64,000 nt of DNA, from NCBI GenBank assembly GCA_945860385.1, contig CAMAQD010000006.1:62001-126000 (forward strand), written 5' to 3'. The position numbers and the translations under genes were made by a program. Shown one piece after another: positions 26,257 through 36,569 of this stretch (positions are counted from its first letter, which is position 1; each line of letters starts with the position of its first letter). Origin of the DNA: Flavobacterium psychrophilum (GTDB lineage Bacteria; Bacteroidota; Bacteroidia; Flavobacteriales; Flavobacteriaceae). The notes beneath the pieces were generated by a model. The model did not search any database. It saw only the letters and a program-made list of their open reading frames with translations, and was not told where the DNA came from.

Positions 26257-26727
26257 TTGAATACAATTGTCGGAACATATGAATGTAAAGTCGATGCTAA
26301 AGGAAGGCTGCTTCTGCCTGCGCCTTTAAAAAAGCAATTGGCTTCATCACTTCAAAACGGCTTTGTTTTGAAGCGTTCCGTATTTCAACCTTGCTTAGAA
26401 TTGTATCCAATGGAAGAATGGGATTTGATGATGCAAAAAATCAACAAGCTCAACCGATTCGTTAAGAAAAACAACGACTTCATTCGCCGATTTACAGCGG
26501 GTGTAAAAGTAGTTGAAATCGATGCGTTGGGAAGATTATTGGTTCCAAAAGACTTAGTGGTTTTTGCAAGCATTTCTAAAGACGTTGTGTTTTCGTCTGC
26601 TGTTAATATTGTGGAGATTTGGGATAAAGATTTATATGAAAAATCGATTAACGGTGAAGATGTAGATTTTGCAGATTTAGCCGAAGAAGTAATGGGAAAT
26701 ACAAATGACGACAATGGAATATCATAA
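26257..26727 (+). CDS. mraZ: Transcriptional regulator MraZ
   Basis: A DNA-binding regulator of the division and cell-wall cluster, 156 residues with two AbrB-like half-domains. Each carries the family DxxxR motif: VDAKGRLLLP (about 9-18) and IDALGRLLVP (about 88-97). The protein forms a ring and represses its own cluster in other bacteria. The start is TTG at 26257 (M-NTIVGTYECK), as expected for the family. The end overlaps the start of rsmH by 23 bases. GTGG repeats upstream are the likely operator. Confidence 0.96.
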   Translation: MNTIVGTYECKVDAKGRLLLPAPLKKQLASSLQNGFVLKRSVFQPCLELYPMEEWDLMMQKINKLNRFVKKNNDFIRRFTAGVKVVEIDALGRLLVPKDLVVFASISKDVVFSSAVNIVEIWDKDLYEKSINGEDVDFADLAEEVMGNTNDDNGIS

Positions 26728-27610
26728 TCCAGTTTTGCTTCAAGCATCGGTTGATGGGTTGAACATAAAACCCGACGGAATCTACGTTGACGTCACTTTT
26801 GGCGGTGGTGGACATTCAAAAGAAATTTTGAAAAGACTAGGCCCAACCGGGAAATTGTTTGCTTTTGATCAAGATGAAGATGCTTTAGCCAATGCTTTGA
26901 AAGACGAAAGATTTACACTAATCAATGAAAATTTCAGATTTATAAAAAGGTTTTTGCGTTTTTATGGCGTGAAAAGTGTCGATGGAGTTTTGGCTGATTT
27001 AGGCGTTTCATCACATCAATTCGATGTTCCTGAAAGAGGTTTTTCGACTCGTTTTGATGCTGAATTAGATATGAGAATGAGCAAAAAAAATGATTTGAAT
27101 GCTTATCGAGTAGTCAATGAATATGATGATGCCAATCTGAAAAGAGTGTTTTTGGATTATGGAGAATTGAAAAATGCACCTGCGCTAGCAAGGACCATTA
27201 TCGAGGCCAGAGAATATCAACCCATAAATACAACAGATGAATTGAAAGAGGTTTTGGCAAAATATTTACCTGAAAAAGTTCGAAATAAAGTGTTGGCTCA
27301 AATTTATCAAGCCATTCGAATTGAAGTCAATCAGGAAATGGATGTTTTGAAAGAATTTCTAGAGCAATCACTAGAAATATTAAATCCAGGCGGAAGATTA
27401 AGCGTCATTTCCTACCATTCATTAGAAGACAGATTGGTAAAAAGATATATTAAAAACGGAATGTTTGAAGGCGAACCAGAGCGCGATTTTTTTGGCAACT
27501 TTACAGTACCATTCAAAACTATCGGGAAATTAATTGTTCCAGATAACGCCGAAATCAAAATCAATAATAGGGCTAGAAGTGCCAAATTAAGAATAGCCGA
27601 GAAAAAATGA
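26705..27610 (+). CDS. rsmH: 16S rRNA m4C1402 methyltransferase RsmH
   Basis: N4-methyltransferase for C1402 of 16S rRNA, 301 residues. SAM-binding motif DVTFGGGGHSKEIL is near residue 30, followed by FDQDEDAL, and YHSLEDRLVKRYIK is near the C terminus. The start overlaps mraZ. ATG at 26705 or the ATG three codons later (MEYHNPVLL) are both possible; the second resembles family members more. It is the second gene of the dcw cluster and overlaps ftsL by 4 bases. Confidence 0.96.
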   Translation: MTTMEYHNPVLLQASVDGLNIKPDGIYVDVTFGGGGHSKEILKRLGPTGKLFAFDQDEDALANALKDERFTLINENFRFIKRFLRFYGVKSVDGVLADLGVSSHQFDVPERGFSTRFDAELDMRMSKKNDLNAYRVVNEYDDANLKRVFLDYGELKNAPALARTIIEAREYQPINTTDELKEVLAKYLPEKVRNKVLAQIYQAIRIEVNQEMDVLKEFLEQSLEILNPGGRLSVISYHSLEDRLVKRYIKNGMFEGEPERDFFGNFTVPFKTIGKLIVPDNAEIKINNRARSAKLRIAEKK

Positions 27611-27954
27611 AAACTGGAGTTTACGACATATTAAAAGCGCGGTTTCTTATTGAAGATGATGCCATAAAAAGCTGGCGGTTCATCGTTTTTTCGATTGTTC
27701 TTGCAATAATAATGATTGCAAACACGCAGCGTTTTGAACAAAAAGTATTTGAAGAAGCTGAACTAACAAACGAAGTAAAAGAACTTCGTTCGGAATTTGT
27801 AGACCGGCGTTCGGAATTAATGAAACTAAAAATGGAATCGACAGTTTCTGAAAAAATGGCTGAAAAACAAATTTTTCCATCGACAGTTCCTCCAACAAAA
27901 ATAAAAGTCAAAAAAACAGTAGAAAAGAAAAATTTCTTTCAAAAATTATGGTAG
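27607..27954 (+). CDS. ftsL: Cell division protein FtsL (FtsL-like)
   Basis: A short bitopic membrane protein of 115 residues. It has a cytoplasmic part (about 1-23), one helix (about 24-42) and a periplasmic coiled-coil stretch (EEAELTNEVKELRSEF) with a Lys-rich tail. It has low sequence conservation, but its place between rsmH and the class B penicillin-binding protein identifies it. FtsL with FtsB and FtsQ activates septal wall synthesis. Overlaps of 4 bases with rsmH and 7 with ftsI point to coupled translation. Confidence 0.85.
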   Translation: MKTGVYDILKARFLIEDDAIKSWRFIVFSIVLAIIMIANTQRFEQKVFEEAELTNEVKELRSEFVDRRSELMKLKMESTVSEKMAEKQIFPSTVPPTKIKVKKTVEKKNFFQKLW

Positions 27955-29954
27955 TAGAAGATAAAAATATTTCTTATAGAATTTATCTAGTAGCGTTCGT
28001 CATCTTTATGATGGCGCTTGCTATTGCTATTAAATTGACCAATATTCAATGGGTCGAAGGAGATTATTATAGAAAATTAGCCAAAGACAGAACGGTGAAG
28101 AATTTTGTTATTCCTGCCAATAAAGGGAATATTTATTCTGCTGATGGAAGTCTTTTAGCAACATCGATTCCAAATTACGAAATACGATTTGACGCTATTG
28201 CACCAAAATCGGAAGCTTTCGAAAAAAACGTAAAACCATTGGCCGATTCTTTATCGCTTCTTTTGAATAAACCAAGTGGTTTCTATTTAAACGAATTACG
28301 AAAAGCGAGAGCGAACAAAAACAGATATTATTTAGTAGCTCGCAATTTGAGTTACACCGAATTTGTAAAAATAAAAGGTTTCCCATTATTCAAATTAGGC
28401 CCTTACAAAGGCGGAATTATTATAGAACAGGAAACGGTAAGAGAACATCCTATTGGCGAAATTGCCGAGAGAACCATTGGATATGAAAGAAAAAATCCTG
28501 ATGGAACAGCTAGCGGAAAAGGAATTGAATGGGCTTACAGAAAATATCTTGACGGCAAAGACGGCAAAATTTTAAAACAAAAAATTGCAAAAGGACAATG
28601 GAAACCTATCAGCGATGCAAACGAAGTAGATCCGCAAGATGGCTATGATGTACTCTCTACAATTGATGTTTACATTCAGGATATTGCGCATCACGCCTTG
28701 CTAAAACAATTAGAATTATATCAAGCGGATCACGGATGCGTTGTAGTTATGGAAACAAAAACCGGAAATATAAAAGCGATTTCCAACTTAGGAAGACATA
28801 ATGATGGCACCTATTTTGAAACTACAAATTATGCTTACACAGAGTCTCATGAGCCAGGTTCCACATTTAAACTTGTGGATTTAATGATTCTTTTAGAAGA
28901 TAAAAAAATTGATACCAGCGCCGTTTTCAATACATATGGCGGAGTTGTTAAATATTCCGGAAAATCAGTAAGAGATTCACACGAAGGTGGTTATGGGAAA
29001 ATTTCATTGGCACGAGGATTCGAAGTTTCATCTAATACAGTACTGGTTCAAGCGGTGTATAATAATTACAAACATAATCCAAGTCAATTTGTAAATCACA
29101 TTAACGCTATAGGTTTAAACAAAAAATTAGGCTTAGAGTTCAAAGGCGAAGGCGCACCATTTATACCTCAGCCTAGCGACAAAAACTGGTCAAATATTTC
29201 TCTTCCTTGGATGGCTTTTGGATATGGAGTTTCTGTAACCCCGTTGCAAACGCTCACTTTTTATAATGCTGTTGCCAATGAGGGAAAAATGGTCAAACCA
29301 CAAATTGTTTCCGAAATAAAACAATGGGATAAATCCATCAAAAAATACAATACAGTGGTACTGAATCCTAAAGTTTGCTCTAAGGAAACCATCTTAAAAC
29401 TGAAAGCGGTTTTAGCAAACGTGGTAAAAAAAGGAACCGGAAAGGGGCTTTATTCTAAAGATTTTTCAATGGCAGGCAAGACAGGAACAGCAGCAGTAAA
29501 TTACGCAAAAAATGGAGGTTCTGAAAAATATTATGCCTCTTCATTTGTAGGGTATTTTCCAGCAGATCAACCTAAATACTCTTGCATTGTGGTAGTTCAT
29601 AAACCAAGTACCGTAAACAATAATTATTATGGAGCCGATGTTGCCGGTCCCGTTTTTAAACGAATTGCTCAAAAGATTTTTACAGATGCTCCTTCAACCA
29701 ATGAAATAAAAAACATCAACAGAAAAATATTAAAACAAGAAAAAGACTATGACTCATATTATGCTAAAACACAAAAAGAGCAAAAGTCAATAATTCCAAA
29801 TGTAAAAGGAATGGCAGGAATGGATGCCGTGGCCTTATTTGGTAATCTTGGACTAAAAGTAAAAATTATTGGCGTTGGAAAAGTCAAAAAACAATCGATT
29901 CAAGCTGGTGAACCATTAGATAAAAACTCAACTATAATATTAGAATTATCGTGA
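27948..29954 (+). CDS. ftsI: Division transpeptidase, class B penicillin-binding protein with PASTA domain
   Basis: A septal peptidoglycan transpeptidase of 668 residues, with one N-terminal membrane helix (about 13-32), a dimerisation domain and a penicillin-binding domain. The active-site motifs are S305-TFK, S361-S-N and K511-TG in GKTGTAAV. A C-terminal PASTA-like domain covers about 605-668 (IIPNVKGMAGMDAV). The PASTA domain is normal for this family in Bacteroidota, which resembles SpoVD more than E. coli FtsI. It is the partner of FtsW, encoded downstream. It overlaps murE by 4 bases (GTGA). Confidence 0.95.
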   Translation: MVVEDKNISYRIYLVAFVIFMMALAIAIKLTNIQWVEGDYYRKLAKDRTVKNFVIPANKGNIYSADGSLLATSIPNYEIRFDAIAPKSEAFEKNVKPLADSLSLLLNKPSGFYLNELRKARANKNRYYLVARNLSYTEFVKIKGFPLFKLGPYKGGIIIEQETVREHPIGEIAERTIGYERKNPDGTASGKGIEWAYRKYLDGKDGKILKQKIAKGQWKPISDANEVDPQDGYDVLSTIDVYIQDIAHHALLKQLELYQADHGCVVVMETKTGNIKAISNLGRHNDGTYFETTNYAYTESHEPGSTFKLVDLMILLEDKKIDTSAVFNTYGGVVKYSGKSVRDSHEGGYGKISLARGFEVSSNTVLVQAVYNNYKHNPSQFVNHINAIGLNKKLGLEFKGEGAPFIPQPSDKNWSNISLPWMAFGYGVSVTPLQTLTFYNAVANEGKMVKPQIVSEIKQWDKSIKKYNTVVLNPKVCSKETILKLKAVLANVVKKGTGKGLYSKDFSMAGKTGTAAVNYAKNGGSEKYYASSFVGYFPADQPKYSCIVVVHKPSTVNNNYYGADVAGPVFKRIAQKIFTDAPSTNEIKNINRKILKQEKDYDSYYAKTQKEQKSIIPNVKGMAGMDAVALFGNLGLKVKIIGVGKVKKQSIQAGEPLDKNSTIILELS

Positions 29955-31414
29955 TTATTTTAAAAGAAATAATATACAAAGTCGCTATCGAAGCCGTAAA
30001 AGGTTCGACAGATATTGCAATCGATAAAATAGAATTTGATTCTAGAAAAATCGGAGCCAATGATGCTTTTATAGCTATCCGAGGAACGATTTCCAACGGT
30101 CACGATTATATTGAAACGGCCATTTGGAATGGTGCTATTGCCATTGTTTGCGATACTTTGCCAGAAATCCTAACTCCGGGAATTACTTATATTCAGGTAA
30201 AAGACACCAATAAAGCATTAGCTTTTATGGCTGCCAATTACTTTGGTAATCCCTCTCAAGATTTAAAATTAGTTGGTATAACCGGAACAAATGGTAAAAC
30301 AACAATTGCTTCTTTGTTGTTCCAATTATTTAAAAAAGCAGGTTTCAAAGTTGGGTTATTGTCCACGGTAAAAATTTTAGTTGATGAAGTAGAATATAAA
30401 GCGACACACACCACACCAGATTCGTTGACGATAAATCATTATTTAAGAGAAATGGTTGAGGCTGGTGTTGAATACTGTTTTATGGAAGTAAGTTCACACG
30501 GAATTCATCAAAAACGCACCGAAGCCTTGCATTTTGTAGGTGGAATTTTTACTAATTTATCGCATGATCATTTAGATTATCATCCCACTTTTGCCGAATA
30601 TCGAGATGTAAAAAAATCATTTTTCGACAATTTGCCAAAAACTGCTTTTGCGTTGTCCAATATCGATGATAAAAATGGTCAAGTTATGTTGCAAAACACA
30701 TTGGCCAAAAAATTGACCTATGCTTTAAAATCTTATGCAGATTATAAGGCACAAATCCTCGAAAACCAATTATCAGGCTTATTGTTAAAAATTAACGGCA
30801 ATGAAGTTTGGGTAAAACTTATCGGAACTTTCAACGCTTATAATTTATTGGCTATTTACGGAACAGCAATCGAATTAGGACTTGAAAGTCTAGAAGTACT
30901 TCGATTGCTATCTGATTTAGAAAGTGTTTCAGGTCGTTTTCAATTTATAGTATCTAATTCAAATATAACTGCGATAGTAGATTACGCGCACACTCCAGAC
31001 GCATTGGAAAATGTGCTGAAAACTATTAATGACATTCGAACCAAAAACGAACAATTGATTACTGTTATGGGTTGTGGCGGCAACAGAGACAAAGCCAAAC
31101 GACCAATTATGGCAGCGATTGCGACTGAATTAAGCGACAAAACCATCCTAACATCTGACAATCCTCGAAATGAAGATCCAGAAGTTATTATCAACGAAAT
31201 GGAACTAGGTGTTGAACCTCAAAATTTCAAAAAATCACTTTCGATAACCGATAGAAAGCAAGCTATTAAAACAGCGTGCCAACTCGCTCAGCCCAACGAT
31301 ATTATTCTAATTGCAGGAAAAGGACACGAAACTTATCAAGAAATAAAAGGCGTTCGTCACGATTTTGATGATATGAAAACAGTAACTGATGTACTAAACC
31401 AACTCAACAAATAG
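29951..31414 (+). CDS. murE: UDP-MurNAc-L-Ala-D-Glu:meso-DAP ligase
   Basis: This enzyme adds the third amino acid to the peptidoglycan precursor in the cytoplasm. It has 487 residues, with the ATP site GTNGKTT at 112-118. The substrate-choice motif DNPR at 403-406, in SDNPRNEDP, marks meso-diaminopimelate, not lysine. GKGHETYQ lies near the end. The start is a GTG at 29951 inside the 4-base overlap with the upstream stop; no ATG fits. Confidence 0.96.
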   Translation: MIILKEIIYKVAIEAVKGSTDIAIDKIEFDSRKIGANDAFIAIRGTISNGHDYIETAIWNGAIAIVCDTLPEILTPGITYIQVKDTNKALAFMAANYFGNPSQDLKLVGITGTNGKTTIASLLFQLFKKAGFKVGLLSTVKILVDEVEYKATHTTPDSLTINHYLREMVEAGVEYCFMEVSSHGIHQKRTEALHFVGGIFTNLSHDHLDYHPTFAEYRDVKKSFFDNLPKTAFALSNIDDKNGQVMLQNTLAKKLTYALKSYADYKAQILENQLSGLLLKINGNEVWVKLIGTFNAYNLLAIYGTAIELGLESLEVLRLLSDLESVSGRFQFIVSNSNITAIVDYAHTPDALENVLKTINDIRTKNEQLITVMGCGGNRDKAKRPIMAAIATELSDKTILTSDNPRNEDPEVIINEMELGVEPQNFKKSLSITDRKQAIKTACQLAQPNDIILIAGKGHETYQEIKGVRHDFDDMKTVTDVLNQLNK

Positions 31415-31418
31415 AAAT

Positions 31419-32648
31419 ATGCTATACTATTTATTTGAATATTTAAACAAAACAATGGACATTCCTGGTACAGGAGTTTTTCAATATATCACTTTTAGAT
31501 CAGCACTAGCTTTTATACTTTCTTTGCTTTTATCAACCATTTATGGAAAAAGAGTGATTGGTTTTTTGCGAAAACTACAAATAGGAGAATCCGTTCGAGA
31601 ACTAGGTTTAGAAGGTCAAAAAGAAAAAGCAGGAACCCCAACAATGGGTGGTTTGATTATCATTTTTGCCACTTTAATTCCCGTATTCCTTTTCGCAAAG
31701 CTTCAGAATATCTATATAGTATTGCTTATTGTGACTACTTTGTGGATGGGAATCATTGGTTTTATTGATGACTATATCAAAATTTTCAAGAAAGATAAAG
31801 AAGGTCTAAAAGGAATATTCAAGGTTTTTGGCCAAGTAGGATTGGGTTTAATTGTGGGTTCCGTCTTATATTTTAACCCAGATGTAACCATAAGAACTAA
31901 AACAGCTACGAGTAATGTACTAAAAGAAATATCCGTAAACGAAATTAAACCAGCACCCGTTTATGAAAAATCGACAGCAACTACGATTCCCTTTGTGAAA
32001 AATAATCAATTTGATTATGCCGAAGCATTATCCTGGATGGGGGAAGGCTATGAAAAATGGGCTTGGTTAATTTTTATCCCAATGGTAATATTCATTATCA
32101 CTGCAGTTTCAAATGGTGCAAATTTAACTGACGGAATCGATGGTTTGGCTGCTGGAACATCAGCTGTTTCGGTTTTGGCGCTGGGAATATTCACATTCGT
32201 TTCAGGGAATATTATATTCTCTAATTATTTGAACATTATGTACATCCCCTATTCGGGTGAAATGACGGTATTCATTTCGGCATTTGTAGGATCGTTAATC
32301 GGATTTCTATGGTACAACTCCTATCCGGCATCTGTATTTATGGGCGATACGGGAAGTTTAACTATTGGCGGTGTAATTGCTGTATTGGCAATCGCCGTTA
32401 GAAAAGAATTGCTAATTCCTTTATTATGTGGAATATTCTTAGCTGAAAATTTCTCGGTGGTTTTACAAGTGTTCTATTTCAAATACACAAAAAAACGTTT
32501 TGGCGAAGGCCGAAGAATTTTTCTGATGGCGCCTTTGCATCATCATTATCAAAAGAAAGGCTATCACGAAAGTAAAATTGTAACCCGATTTTGGATTGTC
32601 GCCATAATGCTTGCCATAGTATCAATAGTCACATTAAAATTAAGATAA
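31419..32648 (+). CDS. mraY: Phospho-MurNAc-pentapeptide translocase MraY
   Basis: This enzyme makes lipid I by transferring phospho-MurNAc-pentapeptide to undecaprenyl phosphate at the inner membrane. It has 409 residues and about ten transmembrane helices. Signature segments are [17 protein letters not shown] (catalytic Asp pair), [10 protein letters not shown] and FMGDTGSL, with [11 protein letters not shown] near the end. The protein is longer than E. coli MraY (360), with an inserted segment at about 150-195. This is usual in Bacteroidota. The stop overlaps the murD start (TAATG). Confidence 0.96.
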   Translation: MLYYLFEYLNKTMDIPGTGVFQYITFRSALAFILSLLLSTIYGKRVIGFLRKLQIGESVRELGLEGQKEKAGTPTMGGLIIIFATLIPVFLFAKLQNIYIVLLIVTTLWMGIIGFIDDYIKIFKKDKEGLKGIFKVFGQVGLGLIVGSVLYFNPDVTIRTKTATSNVLKEISVNEIKPAPVYEKSTATTIPFVKNNQFDYAEALSWMGEGYEKWAWLIFIPMVIFIITAVSNGANLTDGIDGLAAGTSAVSVLALGIFTFVSGNIIFSNYLNIMYIPYSGEMTVFISAFVGSLIGFLWYNSYPASVFMGDTGSLTIGGVIAVLAIAVRKELLIPLLCGIFLAENFSVVLQVFYFKYTKKRFGEGRRIFLMAPLHHHYQKKGYHESKIVTRFWIVAIMLAIVSIVTLKLR

Positions 32649-33985
32649 TGAGATTAGTAATTCTTGGTGGCGGAGAAAGCGGCGTTGGAACTGCAATTCT
32701 GGGAAAGAAAAAAGGATATGATGTTTTTGTATCCGATTATGGAAAAATAAAAAAAAATTATAAAGAAGTTCTTATCAATAATGGCATTGCTTGGGAAGAA
32801 GAAAAGCACTCAGAAGAACTGATCTTGAATGCCGATGTGGTGATGAAAAGCCCTGGGATTCCAGAAAAAAAATCAGCTATAGTAAAAAAATTGGTTGAGA
32901 AAGGAATTCCTGTAATTTCAGAAATTGAGTTTGCTGCACCTTTCACAAAAGCAATAACAATTGGAATCACCGGAAGCAACGGCAAGACAACAACAACGAT
33001 GTTGACTTATCATTTACTGAAATCAGCAGGATTAAATGTGGCTGTAGGAGGCAACATCGGAAAGAGTTTTGCCTGGCAAGTTGCCGAAGATAAATACGAA
33101 AGTTATGTGTTGGAAATCAGCAGTTTTCAGTTGGATGGAATAATAGATTACAGGCCACATATCGCGATAATCACTAATATCAGTCCGGATCATTTAGACC
33201 GATATGATTATAAATATGAAAATTACATTGCATCAAAATTCAGAATAACAATGAACCAAACTGAGGAAGATTTCCTCATTTATGATGACGATGACGAGGC
33301 AATCGCAGAATGGTTAAAAAACAATAAAACAAAAGCTCAATTAATTCCTTTTTCGCTAACAAAAACATTCGAAATGGGAGCCTTTATAAAAGAAAAAACA
33401 ATGGAAGTAAACATCATCAACGAGGAAGAATTCACAATGGAAACCGAAACTATGGCACTTGAAGGAAAGCATAATATGAAAAATGCAATGGCAGCAACTT
33501 CTGTAGCAAAATTGATGAAAATTAGAAATGCGACCATTAGAGAAAGTTTATCCAATTTTCAAGGAGTAGAACACCGTTTGGAAAAAGTTTTGAAAATTCA
33601 AAATGTGCAATACATCAACGATTCGAAAGCTACAAATGTAAACGCCACTTTCTTTGCATTAGACAGTATGAATACGCCAACAGTTTGGATTGTAGGAGGT
33701 GTAGACAAAGGAAATGATTACAACGAATTGATGTCTTTGGTTCGTGAAAAAGTAAAAGCCATAATTTGTTTGGGAATTGACAACAAAAAAATCATTGATG
33801 TTTTTGGCAACGTGGTTGATATAATGATTGAAGTCAATACAATGGAAGATGCTGTAACAATGGCTCAAAGATTATCAGAAAAAGGAGATACAGTTTTGCT
33901 GTCTCCCGCCTGTGCGAGTTTCGATTTATTCGAAAATTATGAAGATAGAGGCAATCAATTTAAGCAAGCTGTAAAGCATTTATAG
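32648..33985 (+). CDS. murD: UDP-MurNAc-L-Ala:D-Glu ligase
   Basis: This enzyme adds D-glutamate to the precursor. It has 445 residues from the ATG at 32648 ([14 protein letters not shown]), which shares its A with the mraY stop. The longer frame from 32591 lies inside mraY and adds 19 unrelated residues, so I reject that start. The ATP site is GSNGKTTTTM (about residue 110), with EISSFQLD and INDSKATNVNAT further on, all as in MurD. Next is a 78-base spacer with an inverted repeat, then ftsW. Confidence 0.96.
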   Translation: MRLVILGGGESGVGTAILGKKKGYDVFVSDYGKIKKNYKEVLINNGIAWEEEKHSEELILNADVVMKSPGIPEKKSAIVKKLVEKGIPVISEIEFAAPFTKAITIGITGSNGKTTTTMLTYHLLKSAGLNVAVGGNIGKSFAWQVAEDKYESYVLEISSFQLDGIIDYRPHIAIITNISPDHLDRYDYKYENYIASKFRITMNQTEEDFLIYDDDDEAIAEWLKNNKTKAQLIPFSLTKTFEMGAFIKEKTMEVNIINEEEFTMETETMALEGKHNMKNAMAATSVAKLMKIRNATIRESLSNFQGVEHRLEKVLKIQNVQYINDSKATNVNATFFALDSMNTPTVWIVGGVDKGNDYNELMSLVREKVKAIICLGIDNKKIIDVFGNVVDIMIEVNTMEDAVTMAQRLSEKGDTVLLSPACASFDLFENYEDRGNQFKQAVKHL

Positions 33986-33990
33986 AAAAA

Positions 33991-34031
33991 GTTTAAGGTT
34001 TAGAGTTTAAAGTTGTTTGACAACCTTAAAC
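33991..34031. repeat. Inverted repeat between murD and ftsW
   Basis: GTTTAAGGTT (33991-34000) pairs with AACCTTAAAC (34022-34031). Further GTTTAAA/CTTTAAAC copies lie between and after them, so alternative pairings are possible. This is the longest spacer in the cluster up to this point. It could attenuate or process the transcript, or be a simple flavobacterial spacer repeat. Confidence 0.45.
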
Positions 34032-34063
34032 TTTAAACAAGAAAACTTTAAACAAATTCAAAA

Positions 34064-35371
34064 ATGAAAGAACTAGTAAACAATCTAAAGGGGGACAGAG
34101 TAATATGGACATTCGTGGCCTTATTAGCTTTGTTTTCGTTTATGCCTGTTTTTAGTGCCAGTAGTAATTTGGCCTATATTGGTCAAGGAACAGGAAACAC
34201 CATTAGTTATTTATTGAAACATTTAGCTCATATTTTTATTGGGCTTATCATCATTTATTGGGTTCATAAAGTACCATTCCATTATTACAGAGGACTTTCT
34301 AAAATTGCTTTACCCATAGTTTGGGGATTGCTGGGTTATACTTTAATCAAAGGAACTGTAATTGCGGGTGCGAACGCAAGCCGATGGATACAGCTACCAT
34401 TTATTGGAATATCGTTTCAAACATCTACTTTGGCAGCTCTAGTACTATTTGTATTTGTTGCAAGGTATTTATCGAAAAAAAATGCCGAACCTCTAACTTT
34501 CCAAACCTCTTTTATTGAACTTTGGATTCCTGTGTTCATCACTTTAGGATTTATTTTACCAGCTAATTTCTCCACCACAGCATTAATTTTTTCTATGGTA
34601 GTGATGTTGACATTTGTTGGGAAATATCCCATGAAATATTTAGGCATTATCATTGGAACAGGAATTGCAGCTTTACTCCTTTTTTATGGCATGTCGAAAG
34701 TATTTCCTGATTCCAGTTTGTTTAGTAGAGTCAATACTTGGGAGAGTAGAATTGAAAATTTCACCACTGACAAACCGGGTGAAGATGATTACCAAATAGA
34801 AAAAGCTAAAATTGCGATAGCTTCGGGTGGAATTTATGGACTTGGACCAGGGAAAAGCGTGCAAAAACACTTTTTACCACAATCCTCTTCCGATTTTATT
34901 TATGCCATTATTGTCGAAGAATGGGGCTTAATCGGTGGTTTGGGAATATTACTTTTGTATTTATTATTGTTTTTTAGATTCGTCATCGCAGCCCACAAAG
35001 CCAACTCACTATTTGGAAAACTTTTAGTCGTTGGATTAGGTTTTCCAATGATTTTTCAAGCCATGATTAATATGGCAGTTGCGGTAGAATTATTGCCAGT
35101 AACAGGACAAACTTTACCTCTAATAAGCAGTGGAGGAAGCTCTATCTGGATGTCTTGTATCGCTTTAGGAATAATAATCAATGTCACGAAAAAAGAAGAA
35201 GAAATTGCCCAAGAATTAAGCGATAAAGCAAAACGTGAAGCTGCTCTACAAAAACTAATAGACAAGCAATTAAAAGAAGAAGAAGAAAATGAACTGGATA
35301 TGAATATCGATGAAAACTTTTCTATCGAAGATAACACCAATAATCCAATGAATGCAGTTCTTAATAAATAA
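34064..35371 (+). CDS. ftsW: Septal peptidoglycan glycosyltransferase FtsW
   Basis: A SEDS-family lipid II polymerase that works with the class B PBP at the division site. It has 435 residues and about ten membrane helices. Family motifs are NASRWIQLPF, FSTTALIFSMVVML (catalytic region), PDSSLFSRVNTW and the C-terminal PLISSGGSSIW. A charged cytoplasmic tail of about 60 residues, rich in Glu and Asn, follows the last helix. Confidence 0.95.
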   Translation: MKELVNNLKGDRVIWTFVALLALFSFMPVFSASSNLAYIGQGTGNTISYLLKHLAHIFIGLIIIYWVHKVPFHYYRGLSKIALPIVWGLLGYTLIKGTVIAGANASRWIQLPFIGISFQTSTLAALVLFVFVARYLSKKNAEPLTFQTSFIELWIPVFITLGFILPANFSTTALIFSMVVMLTFVGKYPMKYLGIIIGTGIAALLLFYGMSKVFPDSSLFSRVNTWESRIENFTTDKPGEDDYQIEKAKIAIASGGIYGLGPGKSVQKHFLPQSSSDFIYAIIVEEWGLIGGLGILLLYLLLFFRFVIAAHKANSLFGKLLVVGLGFPMIFQAMINMAVAVELLPVTGQTLPLISSGGSSIWMSCIALGIIINVTKKEEEIAQELSDKAKREAALQKLIDKQLKEEEENELDMNIDENFSIEDNTNNPMNAVLNK

Positions 35372-35405
35372 GAACTTGTTTAGGTAAAATAAATTTTTAG
35401 GAAAA

Positions 35406-36494
35406 ATGGAAAAATTAAAATTCATATTAAGTGGTGGCGGAACTGGAGGACATATATACCCTGCCGTTGCGATTGCCAATGAACTAAAATCTCGTTTCCC
35501 TAATGCCGAATTCCTTTTTGTAGGTGCCAAAGATAAAATGGAAATGCAAAAAATTCCTCAATCAGGATACAAAATCGAAGGCCTTTGGATTGCTGGTTTA
35601 CAACGAAAACTGACGCTTCAAAACGCAATGTTTCCATTCAAATTAATCGATAGTTTATGGAAATCCAGAAAAATAATTAAAGAATTTAAACCTAATGTGG
35701 TCATTGGAACTGGCGGTTTTGCTTCAGGTCCGTTACTGCAAATGGCGAATATGTTAAATATTCCAACTGTGATTCAAGAGCAAAATTCATATCCAGGAAT
35801 TACCAATAAAATATTAAGTAAAAAAGCCAATAAGATTTGTGTGGCCTACGAAAATTTAGAGCGTTTTTTTCCAAAAGAGAAAATGATTTTGACCGGAAAT
35901 CCCGTTCGTCAGGATTTAATTGACATAGAAAACAAGAAAGCTGAAGCAATTCATTATTTCAATTTAGATGCCAATAAAAAAACATTATTAGTTCTCGGCG
36001 GAAGTCTTGGGGCAAGAAGAGTAAACCAACTAATTGAAAAAGAGCTAGGTAATTTGAATGCGCTAAATGTTCAGGTAATATGGCAATGTGGGAAATTATA
36101 TTTTGAAGATTATAAAAAATATAATTCGAATAATGTCCAGGTTTTAGCGTTCATTGATAGAATGGATTTGGTTTATGCCGCTGCCGATATAGTGATTTCT
36201 AGAGCTGGTGCATCATCAGTTTCAGAGTTGTGTATTGTGGGAAAACCGGTGATTTTTATTCCATCACCAAACGTAGCCGAAGATCATCAAAGCAAAAACG
36301 CAAAATCGATTGTCGATAAAAAAGGAGCTCTGATGCTAAAAGAATCAGAGTTGGATACACAATTTAGCATTGTTTTTGAAGCCTTACTGAAAGATAGTGG
36401 AAAACAAGACCAATTGAGCAAAAATATTAAATTACTGGCTTTGCCAAACGCAACAAAACAAATTGTTGATGAAATTATAAAACTAATAAAATAA
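35406..36494 (+). CDS. murG: Lipid II synthase MurG (GlcNAc transferase)
   Basis: This enzyme transfers GlcNAc from UDP-GlcNAc to lipid I on the inner face of the membrane. It has 362 residues and is GT28 family. The N-terminal glycine loop is [12 protein letters not shown], the middle motifs are GTGGFASGP and QEQNSYPG, and the nucleotide-binding part is [10 protein letters not shown] and [11 protein letters not shown]. The start ATG at 35406 fits the family. Confidence 0.96.
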   Translation: MEKLKFILSGGGTGGHIYPAVAIANELKSRFPNAEFLFVGAKDKMEMQKIPQSGYKIEGLWIAGLQRKLTLQNAMFPFKLIDSLWKSRKIIKEFKPNVVIGTGGFASGPLLQMANMLNIPTVIQEQNSYPGITNKILSKKANKICVAYENLERFFPKEKMILTGNPVRQDLIDIENKKAEAIHYFNLDANKKTLLVLGGSLGARRVNQLIEKELGNLNALNVQVIWQCGKLYFEDYKKYNSNNVQVLAFIDRMDLVYAAADIVISRAGASSVSELCIVGKPVIFIPSPNVAEDHQSKNAKSIVDKKGALMLKESELDTQFSIVFEALLKDSGKQDQLSKNIKLLALPNATKQIVDEIIKLIK

Positions 36495-36512
36495 CAATAT
36501 CAATTGCAAGAA

Positions 36513-36520
36513 TAAATTTG
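36513..36520 (+). promoter_or_regulatory. Possible internal -7 element before murC
   Basis: TAAATTTG matches TAnnTTTG in the murG-murC spacer, 49 bases before the chosen murC ATG. No -33 element is seen. It may be chance in A+T-rich DNA. Confidence 0.3.
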
Positions 36521-36569
36521 CATATCGAGAAAGTTGAATATTGAAATGGTTATTGAAAAGGAAATTAAA

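Noticed and set aside
31419..32648. The extra segment in MraY as an inserted domain
   Set aside because: The inserted stretch at about residues 150-195 is usual for Bacteroidota MraY and lacks any domain signature.
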